Below, one piece after another: positions 39,259 to 47,610 of a DNA stretch of 55,740 bases. Both the position numbers and the translations under genes were made by a program. How positions within the stretch are numbered: the stretch's first letter is position 1; each line of letters starts with the position of its first letter. The stretch covers positions 1 through 55,740 of the forward strand of contig JACRFD010000045.1 in the NCBI GenBank assembly GCA_016218025.1. The letters are read 5' to 3'. Origin of the DNA: Ignavibacteriales bacterium. Lineage in GTDB: Bacteria; Bacteroidota; Ignavibacteria; UBA10030; SZUA-254. The notes under the pieces were generated by a model that ran no database searches, had not been told where the DNA came from, and saw only the letters and a list, made by a program, of their open reading frames with translations.

Positions 39259-41781
39259 ATGAAAAAACAAAACATATTTTTACTCATACTGCTCTTAGCT
39301 CTCTGCTCTATGCTAAGTTTTTCTCAAATCCCTCGCACTCTCTCCTATCAAGGTGTGCTTACAGATAGTTTAGGAAATCCAAAACCCGATAATACTTACA
39401 TCATCACCTTTCGGCTTTATAATGCCACGGTAAGCGGATATTTATTGTGGACTGAAGAAAAATCGCTCGAGACAACCCGTGGATTATTCCACACGATCTT
39501 AGGCGATCAAGTACCTATCCCAGATTCTCTGAAATTTGATACACCATATTGGTTGAGTCTCCAAATTGCAAGTGAACCGGAGTTATTACCTCGCATTCCA
39601 CTAACAGCAGTCGGTTACAGTTTGTACTCTATAAAATCGGATACAGCTGAGTATGCATTATCCTCCCCACCACAGCCATTTGTCGACAGTTCAAGAATTT
39701 CAGGGTCGGTGCCAGACAATTCAATCACAAGTTTAAAAATATTAGATGGGACTATTCAAACGGTGGACGTCGAACCATCTTTCAAATCACCTTTAGCCGA
39801 TACTGCCGATTTTTCAAGAGTGGCTCCTCTCCCATCGCTCGTTGATAGTGCACGCATTGCAGGAACTGTTCCTGCCGGCTCAATCACCAATACTCTTCTC
39901 GCAGATAATACGATTACTGCGGGGAAGATTCAGGACGGACAAATAGTTCGAAGCATTAATCAGGTAAAAGACAACGTCGTGTTAACTGCAGAAGGCGGCG
40001 CAACGGTTACATCCACTGGAGACACAATCGTTATCCATGCAGGAGCCGGAAGTGCGGACACGACCGGCATATTTGGGATTCAAACAACAAACAACACTCT
40101 CGACATCCTAAATCCAAGTGGACCGACAGTCACGGTTAATGTTAAAAATAGTGGCATCGGTACGACACAGCTTGCCGATAATTCTGTAACGAGTGCAAAG
40201 ATTTCAAACGGCGTGATATCCTTCGCCGATATCGGACAGAACAGTGCATCAGTTGGTGAGGTTATGAAGTGGAGCGGTACTGCATGGAGTGCAGAAGCAG
40301 ACAACATGGGCACCAATACCAGCGGATGGACTGATAACGGAACAGTTGTTGGACTTACAACAGTAAGCGATACTGTGGCAATTAACAGTTCTTCCCGACT
40401 TGGTAAACTTAACTTAAATGGAGATCTTGCATTAACTTCACTTGGTAGCGTGAAGTTTGGCAGTGAGGATAACCGGATAACCGCTACCAGCGGAGATCTT
40501 CGGATAGTGTCTGAAGATTTAAGTATGCTTACCACTGGTAATATTACTTTTGGGCACTATGGTGATGAGACCTGGATTGAATTCGACAACGCGAACAAAC
40601 GAGTGGGCATTGGTACACTTACACCTTTGGACCGGCTGCATGTGGTACAAAATGTTGCTACTGCTGGATTATCAGCAATAAAGGGTGTGGCAACTCCGAC
40701 AACGGTTTCAAACAACGGAGTTTACGGGGAATCCATGTCATCGACAGGATATGGATTATATGGCAAATCGCCAAAATATGGAGTCTATGGTCTTGCAACA
40801 GGAAATCAGGGACGTGGTGTGGTAGGCGAAGCCACTGGCACTGCCAATATTGGCGTACAGGGAATTGCCACTAATACTAGTAGCACTGGTGTATGGGGAG
40901 AAGGCGCCAACCAGGGGATATACGGCTTTTCATCTTCAACAACCGGGAAGGGTGTTTACGGTAAAGTAACTTCTGCTAATGGATATTCAGGATATTTTGA
41001 AGGTGGCAAATTCTATGTGAACGGAAATGTCGGTATTGGAACTGAATCTCCTTCTTATCCACTCTATGTTTCATCCAACAGAAGAATTGCAGGTTATTTT
41101 ACTTCTGATAGTTTAAGTAATCATACACATGTCCTTTATTCTAAATTTACTGGTACTGGAAATAGTATGCCATTCGCAGTTACTGGAGATTGTATTCCAG
41201 CTGATGGTTATGGTTATGGCGTCTCCGGGGTAGGAGGATATATTGGTGTCCTTGGAAATGGAGTTGGAGGTGCTAGTAACACCTCAGTTTATGGTGTAAG
41301 GGGGATGGCGTCCGGTACAGCAGGTACACGTTATGGAATTTACGGGAGTGCAGGCGGAGGTTCAACAAATTACGCTATTTATGCCTCAGGAGATCTTGCT
41401 TATACAGGAAATTTAATCAATGCATCAGATATAATGTTCAAACAAAACATTAATTCTTTTTCAGCCCTAAATAAAATCACACAGCTTGCACCAAAAATAT
41501 TTAGTTACGCTCCAGACAGCAAATATAAACATATGAATCTTCCAAAAGGAAATCATTTTGGATTAATTGCAGAGGAACTTGAAAAAGTTTTTCCTGAACT
41601 AATAAGTGAAAATGTGCATCCCCCTGCAGAAGAATTACGCGGTGAAAGAGTGGGAGAGGAAATACAGTACAAAGGAGTAAATTATATCGAACTTGTTCCT
41701 ATACTTGTTCAGGCAGTTAAGGAGCAGCAGGAGTTAATTAATCAACTAACAAAAAGAATTGAAGAGATTGAGAGAAAATGA
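39259..41781 (+). CDS. Exported protein with C-terminal S74 intramolecular chaperone domain
   Basis: The 840-aa protein has a signal peptide (to about residue 23, ending S-F-S-Q), then a conserved beta-rich head (I-P-R-T-L-S-Y-Q-G-V-L, typical after signal peptides in this group). A long repetitive middle follows with many G-V-Y-G and G-K-I/N-S-I-T units, as in phage tail fibres and collagen-like trimers. From about residue 722 comes a Peptidase_S74 domain: S-D-I-M-F-K-Q-N-I with the Ser-Asp pair used for self-cleavage, H-F-G-L-I-A-E-E-L-E-K-V-F-P-E-L and a terminal coiled coil. These domains help fibres trimerise and then cut themselves off. It has no T9SS sorting domain, unlike its neighbours. 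Probable surface fibre; partner unknown. Confidence 0.85.
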   Translation: MKKQNIFLLILLLALCSMLSFSQIPRTLSYQGVLTDSLGNPKPDNTYIITFRLYNATVSGYLLWTEEKSLETTRGLFHTILGDQVPIPDSLKFDTPYWLSLQIASEPELLPRIPLTAVGYSLYSIKSDTAEYALSSPPQPFVDSSRISGSVPDNSITSLKILDGTIQTVDVEPSFKSPLADTADFSRVAPLPSLVDSARIAGTVPAGSITNTLLADNTITAGKIQDGQIVRSINQVKDNVVLTAEGGATVTSTGDTIVIHAGAGSADTTGIFGIQTTNNTLDILNPSGPTVTVNVKNSGIGTTQLADNSVTSAKISNGVISFADIGQNSASVGEVMKWSGTAWSAEADNMGTNTSGWTDNGTVVGLTTVSDTVAINSSSRLGKLNLNGDLALTSLGSVKFGSEDNRITATSGDLRIVSEDLSMLTTGNITFGHYGDETWIEFDNANKRVGIGTLTPLDRLHVVQNVATAGLSAIKGVATPTTVSNNGVYGESMSSTGYGLYGKSPKYGVYGLATGNQGRGVVGEATGTANIGVQGIATNTSSTGVWGEGANQGIYGFSSSTTGKGVYGKVTSANGYSGYFEGGKFYVNGNVGIGTESPSYPLYVSSNRRIAGYFTSDSLSNHTHVLYSKFTGTGNSMPFAVTGDCIPADGYGYGVSGVGGYIGVLGNGVGGASNTSVYGVRGMASGTAGTRYGIYGSAGGGSTNYAIYASGDLAYTGNLINASDIMFKQNINSFSALNKITQLAPKIFSYAPDSKYKHMNLPKGNHFGLIAEELEKVFPELISENVHPPAEELRGERVGEEIQYKGVNYIELVPILVQAVKEQQELINQLTKRIEEIERK

Positions 41782-41830
41782 TTGACTGAATGATTGATTG
41801 AATTAAGAAATAAAAAACGAAGAAAATAAA

Positions 41831-41995
41831 ATGAAAATAAAAAGTTCAATGTTATGTGTTTTAATTTTAATAATTTCCGCCGAAAGCGGATCCGCTTCTG
41901 GCGGAGATGCTTATCTGTGTGCAAGCGGTGTATTTTTCTACGGTCTCGTTGCCGGTGATTATATTGCTACGAAAAAATTCGTTTTGCTGAAATAA
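41831..41995 (+). CDS. 54-aa mini-ORF: signal-like start joined to the last part of a T9SS sorting domain
   Basis: ATG 41831 opens a frame with a basic start and hydrophobic run (M-K-I-K-S-S-M-L-C-V-L-I-L-I-I-S), then the palindrome-encoded S-A-E-S-G-S-A-S-G-G, then A-S-G-V-F-F-Y-G-L-V-A-G-D-Y and K-K-F-V-L-L-K, the end of a sorting domain. Everything between, including N-Y-P-N-P-F-N-P, is missing. The simplest reading is an internal deletion that fused the ends of a cargo gene, with the palindrome at the join. Whether it is expressed is unknown; it may equally be called a pseudogene. Confidence 0.5.
   Translation: MKIKSSMLCVLILIISAESGSASGGDAYLCASGVFFYGLVAGDYIATKKFVLLK
41876..41905. repeat. 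30-bp palindrome, copy 1, in a sorting-domain remnant
   Basis: TCCGCCGAAAGCGGA is followed directly by TCCGCTTCTGGCGGA; 13 of 15 positions pair around the central GATC. The copy at 44788-44817 is 26/30 identical, stands at the equivalent site of a sorting domain and is read in the same frame. Confidence 0.8.
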
Positions 41996-42051
41996 CTCAA
42001 TCAGTGAAATAAATTACACTTTAATATTAATTAAACTTCCTTGAGGGAAAA

Positions 42052-43215
42052 ATGAAATCCATAATTTTATCTACCGCACTTATTATTATTTCTTTCATGC
42101 ATATTTCTTATTCGCAGCCGGCTTCAAAAATATTCTGCGCCAGCTATAATGATGCAACCTGTCTTGTCTATTCAGCTAATCTTGATGGAACCGGCATTGA
42201 CCAAATAGTAATGCCGCTTAGGCCAAAATGCATTGCAATCGATTGGAGTAGTTCACCTCATAAAATGTATGTAGGGCTGGTGCCAACCAGCGGCAATGGA
42301 AAAATTATAAGATGCGATGTAGACGGATCCAACCAGGAAGATGTACTCACTGAGCAGATAGGGATAAATGATATTGAACTCGACCTCATCAACAGGAAAA
42401 TCTACTGGCTTCAGAACACATATTCTGACGACCGTATATTTTATGCAGACATGGATGGACTGAATTCAAATGTCACGCAGATATACGCAACTACTGTTGC
42501 CGCCAGAGATTTGTGGGGGCTGGCGATAGATGTAACCAATCAAAGACTATGGATCACTGAACGCGGGGGAACTTGTTACAGCAGCTATATCCGCAGAATG
42601 AATTGTTCGGGTACAGACGTTACTATTTTAAAAAATCCTGTCTGTAATCCACACGATATCGAATATTTCAATAATAAAATCTTCTGGGGAGATGCCGACG
42701 GACTTGAATGCGCAAATACCGATGCGAGCGGTATGACAACTTTAGACAGCACAGCTCGTATTAACGGATTGGCAATTGATGGAACAAATAATAAAATTTA
42801 TTGGATTGATTATTACCAAAATAATGTCAAAAGGGTGAATCATGATGGGACAGGAATTGTAGAAATCTTAAGCGGTCTTGGAAGTTTTACTCATCTGGAT
42901 ACTGATTATAAGCCGGATATCCTTGATGCTGATTTCACTACTGAGTTACCACTTGAATTTAATTTATTCCAGAATTATCCTAATCCCTTCAACCCAACAA
43001 CAACTATTCAGTTTGATATACCGAATGCGGGCTTCGTAACTTTAAAAGTGTATAATCTACTGGGGCAAGAAGTTGCAATGCTGGTGAATGAAGGTAAGAA
43101 GATTGGAAGATACGAGGTTGAGTTCGATGGATCGAAACTGCCGAGCGGCATCTACTTCTACCGTTTGGTTGCCGGTGATTATGTTTCGACAAGGAAATTC
43201 ATTCTAATAAAATAA
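42052..43215 (+). CDS. YWTD-type beta-propeller protein with T9SS sorting domain
   Basis: The 387-aa product has a signal peptide ending near S-Y-S-Q (residue 22). Residues about 30-290 form repeats of the low-density-lipoprotein-receptor YWTD type: D-L-I-N-R-K-I-Y-W-L, A-D-M-D-G-L, D-V-T-N-Q-R-L-W-I-T, D-G-T-N-N-K-I-Y-W-I and V-N-H-D-G-T-G. From about residue 298 follows a sorting domain (F-Q-N-Y-P-N-P-F-N-P ... R-K-F-I-L-I-K). The protein is expected to pass Sec, then T9SS, and to be fixed at or released from the outer surface. Ligand unknown. It lies 33 bases before the next cargo gene. Confidence 0.88.
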   Translation: MKSIILSTALIIISFMHISYSQPASKIFCASYNDATCLVYSANLDGTGIDQIVMPLRPKCIAIDWSSSPHKMYVGLVPTSGNGKIIRCDVDGSNQEDVLTEQIGINDIELDLINRKIYWLQNTYSDDRIFYADMDGLNSNVTQIYATTVAARDLWGLAIDVTNQRLWITERGGTCYSSYIRRMNCSGTDVTILKNPVCNPHDIEYFNNKIFWGDADGLECANTDASGMTTLDSTARINGLAIDGTNNKIYWIDYYQNNVKRVNHDGTGIVEILSGLGSFTHLDTDYKPDILDADFTTELPLEFNLFQNYPNPFNPTTTIQFDIPNAGFVTLKVYNLLGQEVAMLVNEGKKIGRYEVEFDGSKLPSGIYFYRLVAGDYVSTRKFILIK

Positions 43216-43248
43216 ATTTATTGAGATCATAACCGTAAAGGATTAAGT

Positions 43249-44907
43249 ATGAAAAATATTATTCTATTTGTTTCTCTCTTCATTATCATTTCGATCAATT
43301 CAATTGCGCAGGTCGATACATCGTGGGTAAGACGCATCAACGGTCCTCAAAATATAAATGACAATGCTAAAATTATAAAAATTGCAGGTAATGGATCTAT
43401 TTATGTTGGAGGTTTAATTTCAAGAAATCCGGGATACACAGATGCAATCGTAATAAAATATAATCAGAATGGTGATACGGCATGGACGAGATATTACAAC
43501 AATCCGTTCAATCTCGGCAGTACTCTGTACGATATGGATGTGGATAAACAGGGCAATGTAATTATAACAGGCGGCAGCGGTGGAAATAATTATGATGATT
43601 TTTTTACAGTAAAATTTGACTCCTCCGGAAATGAATTATGGGCAAAGAGATTTAACGATGGAGACATTGATGTTTCGCACGCTCTTGCAATTGATGATAT
43701 AGGGAATGTGTATGTAACCGGCCCAAGTTGGGTTGTAAATCAAAGCTATAATTTTCTCACAATTAAATATAATCCCGATGGAGACTCGGTATGGGGATAT
43801 AGATTTCTTGGACCCGAAACTGCCGCAGACATTCCGAAGGATATAGCGCTGGATAAAAATGGCAACGTGATTGTAGCAGGTACTTCTGATTATTATTGGG
43901 GTACTGTTGATTATGTAATTATTAAAATAGATCCTGCACGCGACACGACGTGGGTAATAAAATATGATTCACCTGAACAGGGTCACGATTATCTTAAAGC
44001 AGTAGGTGCAGATGGCACAGGCAACATCTATGTTACTGGGGATAGTTACAAATCGGGAGGCAACCATGATATTATTACAATTAAATATAATACTAATGGA
44101 GACACTCTCTGGACAAGAAGGTATAATGGGCTTGGAAACGGCGACGATATAGTAAATGCAATGGCGGTTGATTCTCTCGGTAATATCTATTTGACAGGGA
44201 ATGGTTTTGTTCCGAGTAAAGGAATCGATTGCCTTACTATGAAGTATAATTCTTCCGGTGAATTACAATGGGCTAAAACCTATGCCGGGTATAGTTACTA
44301 CCCCGACAATGCCTTTTCATTAGCGCTCGATAAATCAGGGAATGTTTATATAACCGGCACTTCATCAATTTCAAGTCAGAACCTTGCTTTTATTACAATA
44401 AAATATGATAGCGGTGGTAACCAGAAATGGGTTGCAACTTATGACGGACCCGCTGACAATGGTTATGATTTTGCAAACTCTATCTGCGTAGATAATTCCG
44501 GAAATGTTTTTATAACAGGCGGAAGTGTCGGCTCAACAACAGGAAATGATATTACAACAATAAAGTATGTTCAAACACCGACGAGTATTGAAGAACCTTC
44601 TGCAGGGTCACCGTTAAAATATGCCCTTGGTCAGAATTATCCTAATCCGTTTAACCCATTAACAATTATCAATTATCAATTGCCAATTGACAATTGGGTA
44701 TCACTGAAGGTGTATGATATACTTGGGCAAGAAGTAGCAACATTGGTAAATGAATATAAGAAGACGGGAAGATATGATGTTGAGTTCTCAGCCGAAGGCG
44801 GATCCGCCTCTGGCAGAAACGCATCTACCCTTTCAAGCGGTGTCTACTTGTACCGGTTACTTGCAAGAGATTATGTATCTACTAAAAAATTTATTTTACT
44901 AAAATAA
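43249..44907 (+). CDS. SBBP-repeat beta-propeller protein with T9SS sorting domain
   Basis: The 552-aa product has a signal peptide to about S-I-A-Q (residue 21). Residues 25-445 contain about eight repeats of roughly 50 residues of the SBBP type: G-N-V-Y-V-T-G, then F-(L/I)-T-I-K-Y-(N/D), then G-D-(T/S)-(L/V)-W and R-Y-(N/D). The sorting domain runs from about residue 455. Inside it the DNA carries a five-unit heptamer repeat (44662-44696) and a 30-bp palindrome (44788-44817) that lengthens the domain by about ten residues (S-A-E-G-G-S-A-S-G-R) before L-S-S-G-V-Y-L-Y-R. The frame stays open. Function of the propeller is unknown. Confidence 0.88.
   Translation: MKNIILFVSLFIIISINSIAQVDTSWVRRINGPQNINDNAKIIKIAGNGSIYVGGLISRNPGYTDAIVIKYNQNGDTAWTRYYNNPFNLGSTLYDMDVDKQGNVIITGGSGGNNYDDFFTVKFDSSGNELWAKRFNDGDIDVSHALAIDDIGNVYVTGPSWVVNQSYNFLTIKYNPDGDSVWGYRFLGPETAADIPKDIALDKNGNVIVAGTSDYYWGTVDYVIIKIDPARDTTWVIKYDSPEQGHDYLKAVGADGTGNIYVTGDSYKSGGNHDIITIKYNTNGDTLWTRRYNGLGNGDDIVNAMAVDSLGNIYLTGNGFVPSKGIDCLTMKYNSSGELQWAKTYAGYSYYPDNAFSLALDKSGNVYITGTSSISSQNLAFITIKYDSGGNQKWVATYDGPADNGYDFANSICVDNSGNVFITGGSVGSTTGNDITTIKYVQTPTSIEEPSAGSPLKYALGQNYPNPFNPLTIINYQLPIDNWVSLKVYDILGQEVATLVNEYKKTGRYDVEFSAEGGSASGRNASTLSSGVYLYRLLARDYVSTKKFILLK
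44662..44696. repeat. Five tandem heptamers NCAATTR in a sorting-domain coding sequence
   Basis: The units are ACAATTA, TCAATTA, TCAATTG, CCAATTG and ACAATTG in direct succession. They encode N-Y-Q-L-P-I-D-N at the start of the sorting domain, where related genes in the window have unrelated codons. Confidence 0.7.
44788..44817. repeat. 30-bp palindrome, copy 2, inside a T9SS sorting domain
   Basis: TCAGCCGAAGGCGGA joins TCCGCCTCTGGCAGA; 12 of 15 positions pair. It is inserted between V-E-F and the conserved L-S-S-G-V-Y-L-Y-R, in the same phase as copy 1, and encodes S-A-E-G-G-S-A-S-G-R. Confidence 0.8.
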
Positions 44908-44971
44908 TTCTTGTACATAATTGGAAAACTTTTTCTCACTGAATATTATCATTTTATGAAAGAATAAATCA

Positions 44972-45826
44972 ATGAAATACTTTTCGATTATCGTGATGAT
45001 CGGTTCTCTGATCATTGTTCAGTCAACATTTGCCCAAGATGATGAATATAAAGATACACCATATTTTTCAGGAATGCAAAATTTTACTATTGTCGATGCT
45101 GAAGATATGGAATTCGATAGCTACAACTTCTTCAACGGAAAAAACTGCAATACCATCGAGGGTAAAAAATTTAGAAGATCATATTATATCAAAGAGGGTG
45201 CTACCAGGTCGAGTGTAATTCAAATTTCACGCAACTATGCTAATGCAATTAAGAGCATGGGTGGAACTGTGCTTTACGAAGGTGCTCCGCAAACCGCAGA
45301 ATGTGCCGATAACAACGGCATTCAAATGGTGGTTGGAAAGGTTATCAAAGATGGAAATGAGTTGTGGGTTGAGGTAGCATCTTTCAACGGAGAAGATTAT
45401 CGTCTTACCATAGTGCTGAAGGAAATTATGAAGCAGGATGTTAAAGCAAGTGCAATGCTCGACTCATTAAATAAAAAGGGTTACATCGCTCTCTATATAA
45501 ATTTTGATACAGGTAAATCAACAATCAAATCAGAATCTAAACCTATTATTACACAGATCGTTGAAATGTTAAAATCGAATCCCGATTTAAAGTTGAGCGT
45601 AGAAGGACACACTGACAATATCGGCTCCCCGAAATCAAATAAAACATTATCAGAAGATAGAGCGAAATCGGTTCTTGATGCAATTGTTACCGATGGTATT
45701 GATGCCAAGCGTTTGAGTTCACTTGGATACGGGCAGGAGAAACCAATTGCCGATAATAAAACCGATGAAGGAAGAGCAAAGAATCGGCGTGTTGAATTAG
45801 TTAAAAAATCTGAATCGAAAATGTAA
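44972..45826 (+). CDS. OmpA-family peptidoglycan-binding envelope protein
   Basis: The 284-aa protein has a signal peptide ending T-F-A-Q (residue 22). An N-terminal domain (about 30-155) with R-N-Y-A-N-A-I-K-S-M-G-G-T-V-L-Y-E-G is of a type often seen before OmpA domains. From about residue 170 the OmpA-like domain follows: Y-I-N-F-D-T-G-K-S-T-I, E-G-H-T-D-N-I-G with the peptidoglycan-contacting Asp, L-S-E-D-R-A-K-S-V and G-R-A-K-N-R-R-V-E-L with the contacting Arg. It should tie an outer-membrane structure to the cell wall in the periplasm. No sorting domain. The next two exported proteins lie close behind (66 and 26 bases). Confidence 0.92.
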   Translation: MKYFSIIVMIGSLIIVQSTFAQDDEYKDTPYFSGMQNFTIVDAEDMEFDSYNFFNGKNCNTIEGKKFRRSYYIKEGATRSSVIQISRNYANAIKSMGGTVLYEGAPQTAECADNNGIQMVVGKVIKDGNELWVEVASFNGEDYRLTIVLKEIMKQDVKASAMLDSLNKKGYIALYINFDTGKSTIKSESKPIITQIVEMLKSNPDLKLSVEGHTDNIGSPKSNKTLSEDRAKSVLDAIVTDGIDAKRLSSLGYGQEKPIADNKTDEGRAKNRRVELVKKSESKM

Positions 45827-45892
45827 CGATTGCCTATTTCTACAAACATTGAATATTTTCTATAAACCATTCGAATTTAAGGAGAAAGAAAT

Positions 45893-46486
45893 ATGAAACA
45901 GAGACTATTATTTATGGTTCTGACTTTTATTCTATCCAACCTGACGATAGCTCAGACTGCTATTAAAAAATATGATATCAAATCAGGTATTATCACATAC
46001 GAAACAATAATGAAGATGGGAGATTTTGAGATTAAAAATAAAATTATAGTCTCTTTCGATGAATATGGAATGAAGGAGTGTAAAGATACATACACAGACA
46101 AAAAGTTGGAAGAAAGCTACTTCAGCGACGGGAAAAATTTATACTCTGTTAAGTATGGCAGTAAAACTGCATATAAAAGAGGAATAGCGTCTCGAGGTAC
46201 TGAACTGCGTGTAGAATGGTCTGAATTCGGAACTGAAAAAGATAGAAAAGCAGGAAAATATAAAAAACTTCCTTCACAAAAATTTGCTGGGAAAAATTGT
46301 GATATGTTTGAATACAACGATGGAGCGGGCAGCATTACTCAATATGGCGGTTGGAACAAAATATTATTGTATATGAGCATGAAAACAAAAAGTATGGAAT
46401 CGACTCAACGTGCTGTAAAGATAGAAGAAAATGTAAAAGTTTCACCCGATAAATTTAAAATTCAATCGGGATTCAAAGTCGAATAA
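45893..46486 (+). CDS. Exported protein, unrecognised
   Basis: The 197-aa protein has a signal peptide to T-I-A-Q (about residue 20) and a good ribosome-binding site (AAGGAG, 8 bases before ATG). The mature part starts K-Y-D-I-K-S-G-I-I-T-Y-E-T and looks like a beta-rich envelope protein comparable to DUF4412-type proteins, but I cannot confirm this. Two cysteines (about 74 not included; one in the N-terminal third and one near 143) could form a disulphide. It lies 66 bases after the OmpA gene and 26 before the next exported gene, so the three probably form an operon. Confidence 0.7.
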   Translation: MKQRLLFMVLTFILSNLTIAQTAIKKYDIKSGIITYETIMKMGDFEIKNKIIVSFDEYGMKECKDTYTDKKLEESYFSDGKNLYSVKYGSKTAYKRGIASRGTELRVEWSEFGTEKDRKAGKYKKLPSQKFAGKNCDMFEYNDGAGSITQYGGWNKILLYMSMKTKSMESTQRAVKIEENVKVSPDKFKIQSGFKVE

Positions 46487-46512
46487 ACAACAATTTTTAA
46501 AAGAGTGAGTAT

Positions 46513-47610
46513 ATGGACAAGATTAATCTGTACGGAAAATATAATTTGGTAATTCTGATTCTTATCGTTGTCTTTAACCAACAATCGATTGCTCAATATC
46601 TTACTCCAAGATTAACAGAAAAGGAGGTACAGTCGGTTATTCCAATCTTAAAATCGGAAATAGCTGGCTATAGCAGATTCGAAGGTGAGCAAAAAACGGA
46701 TCGTGATAGAAAAAGAAAACTATTTGAAGCATTCAAATCAGGAAAAATCGATCCTCTCGATTGGCTGAAGCAACATTCGAAGCATGTCATCGCGCCCTCA
46801 GGTGCAGTCTATGAACCGAATGTCTCACGTGCAGTTTCGATCAGAGGGTGGGATTTACCGAAGGATCCGGAAGTACCGGATTTGTACTATGTATTACCGA
46901 CAGCAATCTTCACATTCGGGAAAGAGATACCAGCGATCAACAAATATCTGCTGGGTAAAAAGATCACGCAAGAAAGTTACAAACAATTTCGGGAGAATCC
47001 TTTTAACATGAATGATCCCAGTTACAAAGAGATTCGTTCTATACTTGAAAAAACTCGTACATTTTATTCCGGAAAAGGTTTCTCATCCGATTATTCTATG
47101 GATGGTTATACCGTAGGGTTTTACCCTATGGATGCTGATGAAGAAATTTCTGGAACCGTGTGGCAAGTACAAATAGATCTTTTTGATCCGCTGTATCCTG
47201 ATGTAGTAAGAAATAGTGCTTCACATCCCATGGGACCATCGATTGAAATAAAGGCAGTTGACAAACTAATGGAAAAAGTATTTCAACAAGCAGACATTAA
47301 ATTGGGAATAGAAGACAGTAACATCAAAGCAAGCCTCAAGAAAGCAGGCATCACTGAAGATCGCTATGCAGAAATAAAATCTGCATTACTGATTGCGCGG
47401 GAAGGAAGTCAGAATCCAGAAGAAGAGGAACCGGCAGCACCTGATATTACTCCATCGACACCTGAAGAAAAAGAGGCGTTCCGTGCCGTTGAACAATACA
47501 GAGAAGAGATCAGAGCAAAGAAAAATAATATTCGAATTTATCTGAAATTTAAAACTGAACTCGATCCCATTCTTGATATTCTTCAGAAGTACACCGGTGG
47601 AAAATACTGA
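46513..47610 (+). CDS. Exported protein, unrecognised
   Basis: The 365-aa protein has an N-terminal hydrophobic segment ending S-I-A-Q (about residue 27). The mature part is rich in charged residues, has no membrane helix and ends in a probable coiled coil (A-V-E-Q-Y-R-E-E-I-R-A-K-K-N-N). A Pro/Glu/Thr linker at about 305-320 separates two parts. No sorting domain is present, so it is likely periplasmic. I recognise no family. It is the third gene of the possible operon starting with the OmpA-family gene. Confidence 0.7.
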   Translation: MDKINLYGKYNLVILILIVVFNQQSIAQYLTPRLTEKEVQSVIPILKSEIAGYSRFEGEQKTDRDRKRKLFEAFKSGKIDPLDWLKQHSKHVIAPSGAVYEPNVSRAVSIRGWDLPKDPEVPDLYYVLPTAIFTFGKEIPAINKYLLGKKITQESYKQFRENPFNMNDPSYKEIRSILEKTRTFYSGKGFSSDYSMDGYTVGFYPMDADEEISGTVWQVQIDLFDPLYPDVVRNSASHPMGPSIEIKAVDKLMEKVFQQADIKLGIEDSNIKASLKKAGITEDRYAEIKSALLIAREGSQNPEEEEPAAPDITPSTPEEKEAFRAVEQYREEIRAKKNNIRIYLKFKTELDPILDILQKYTGGKY

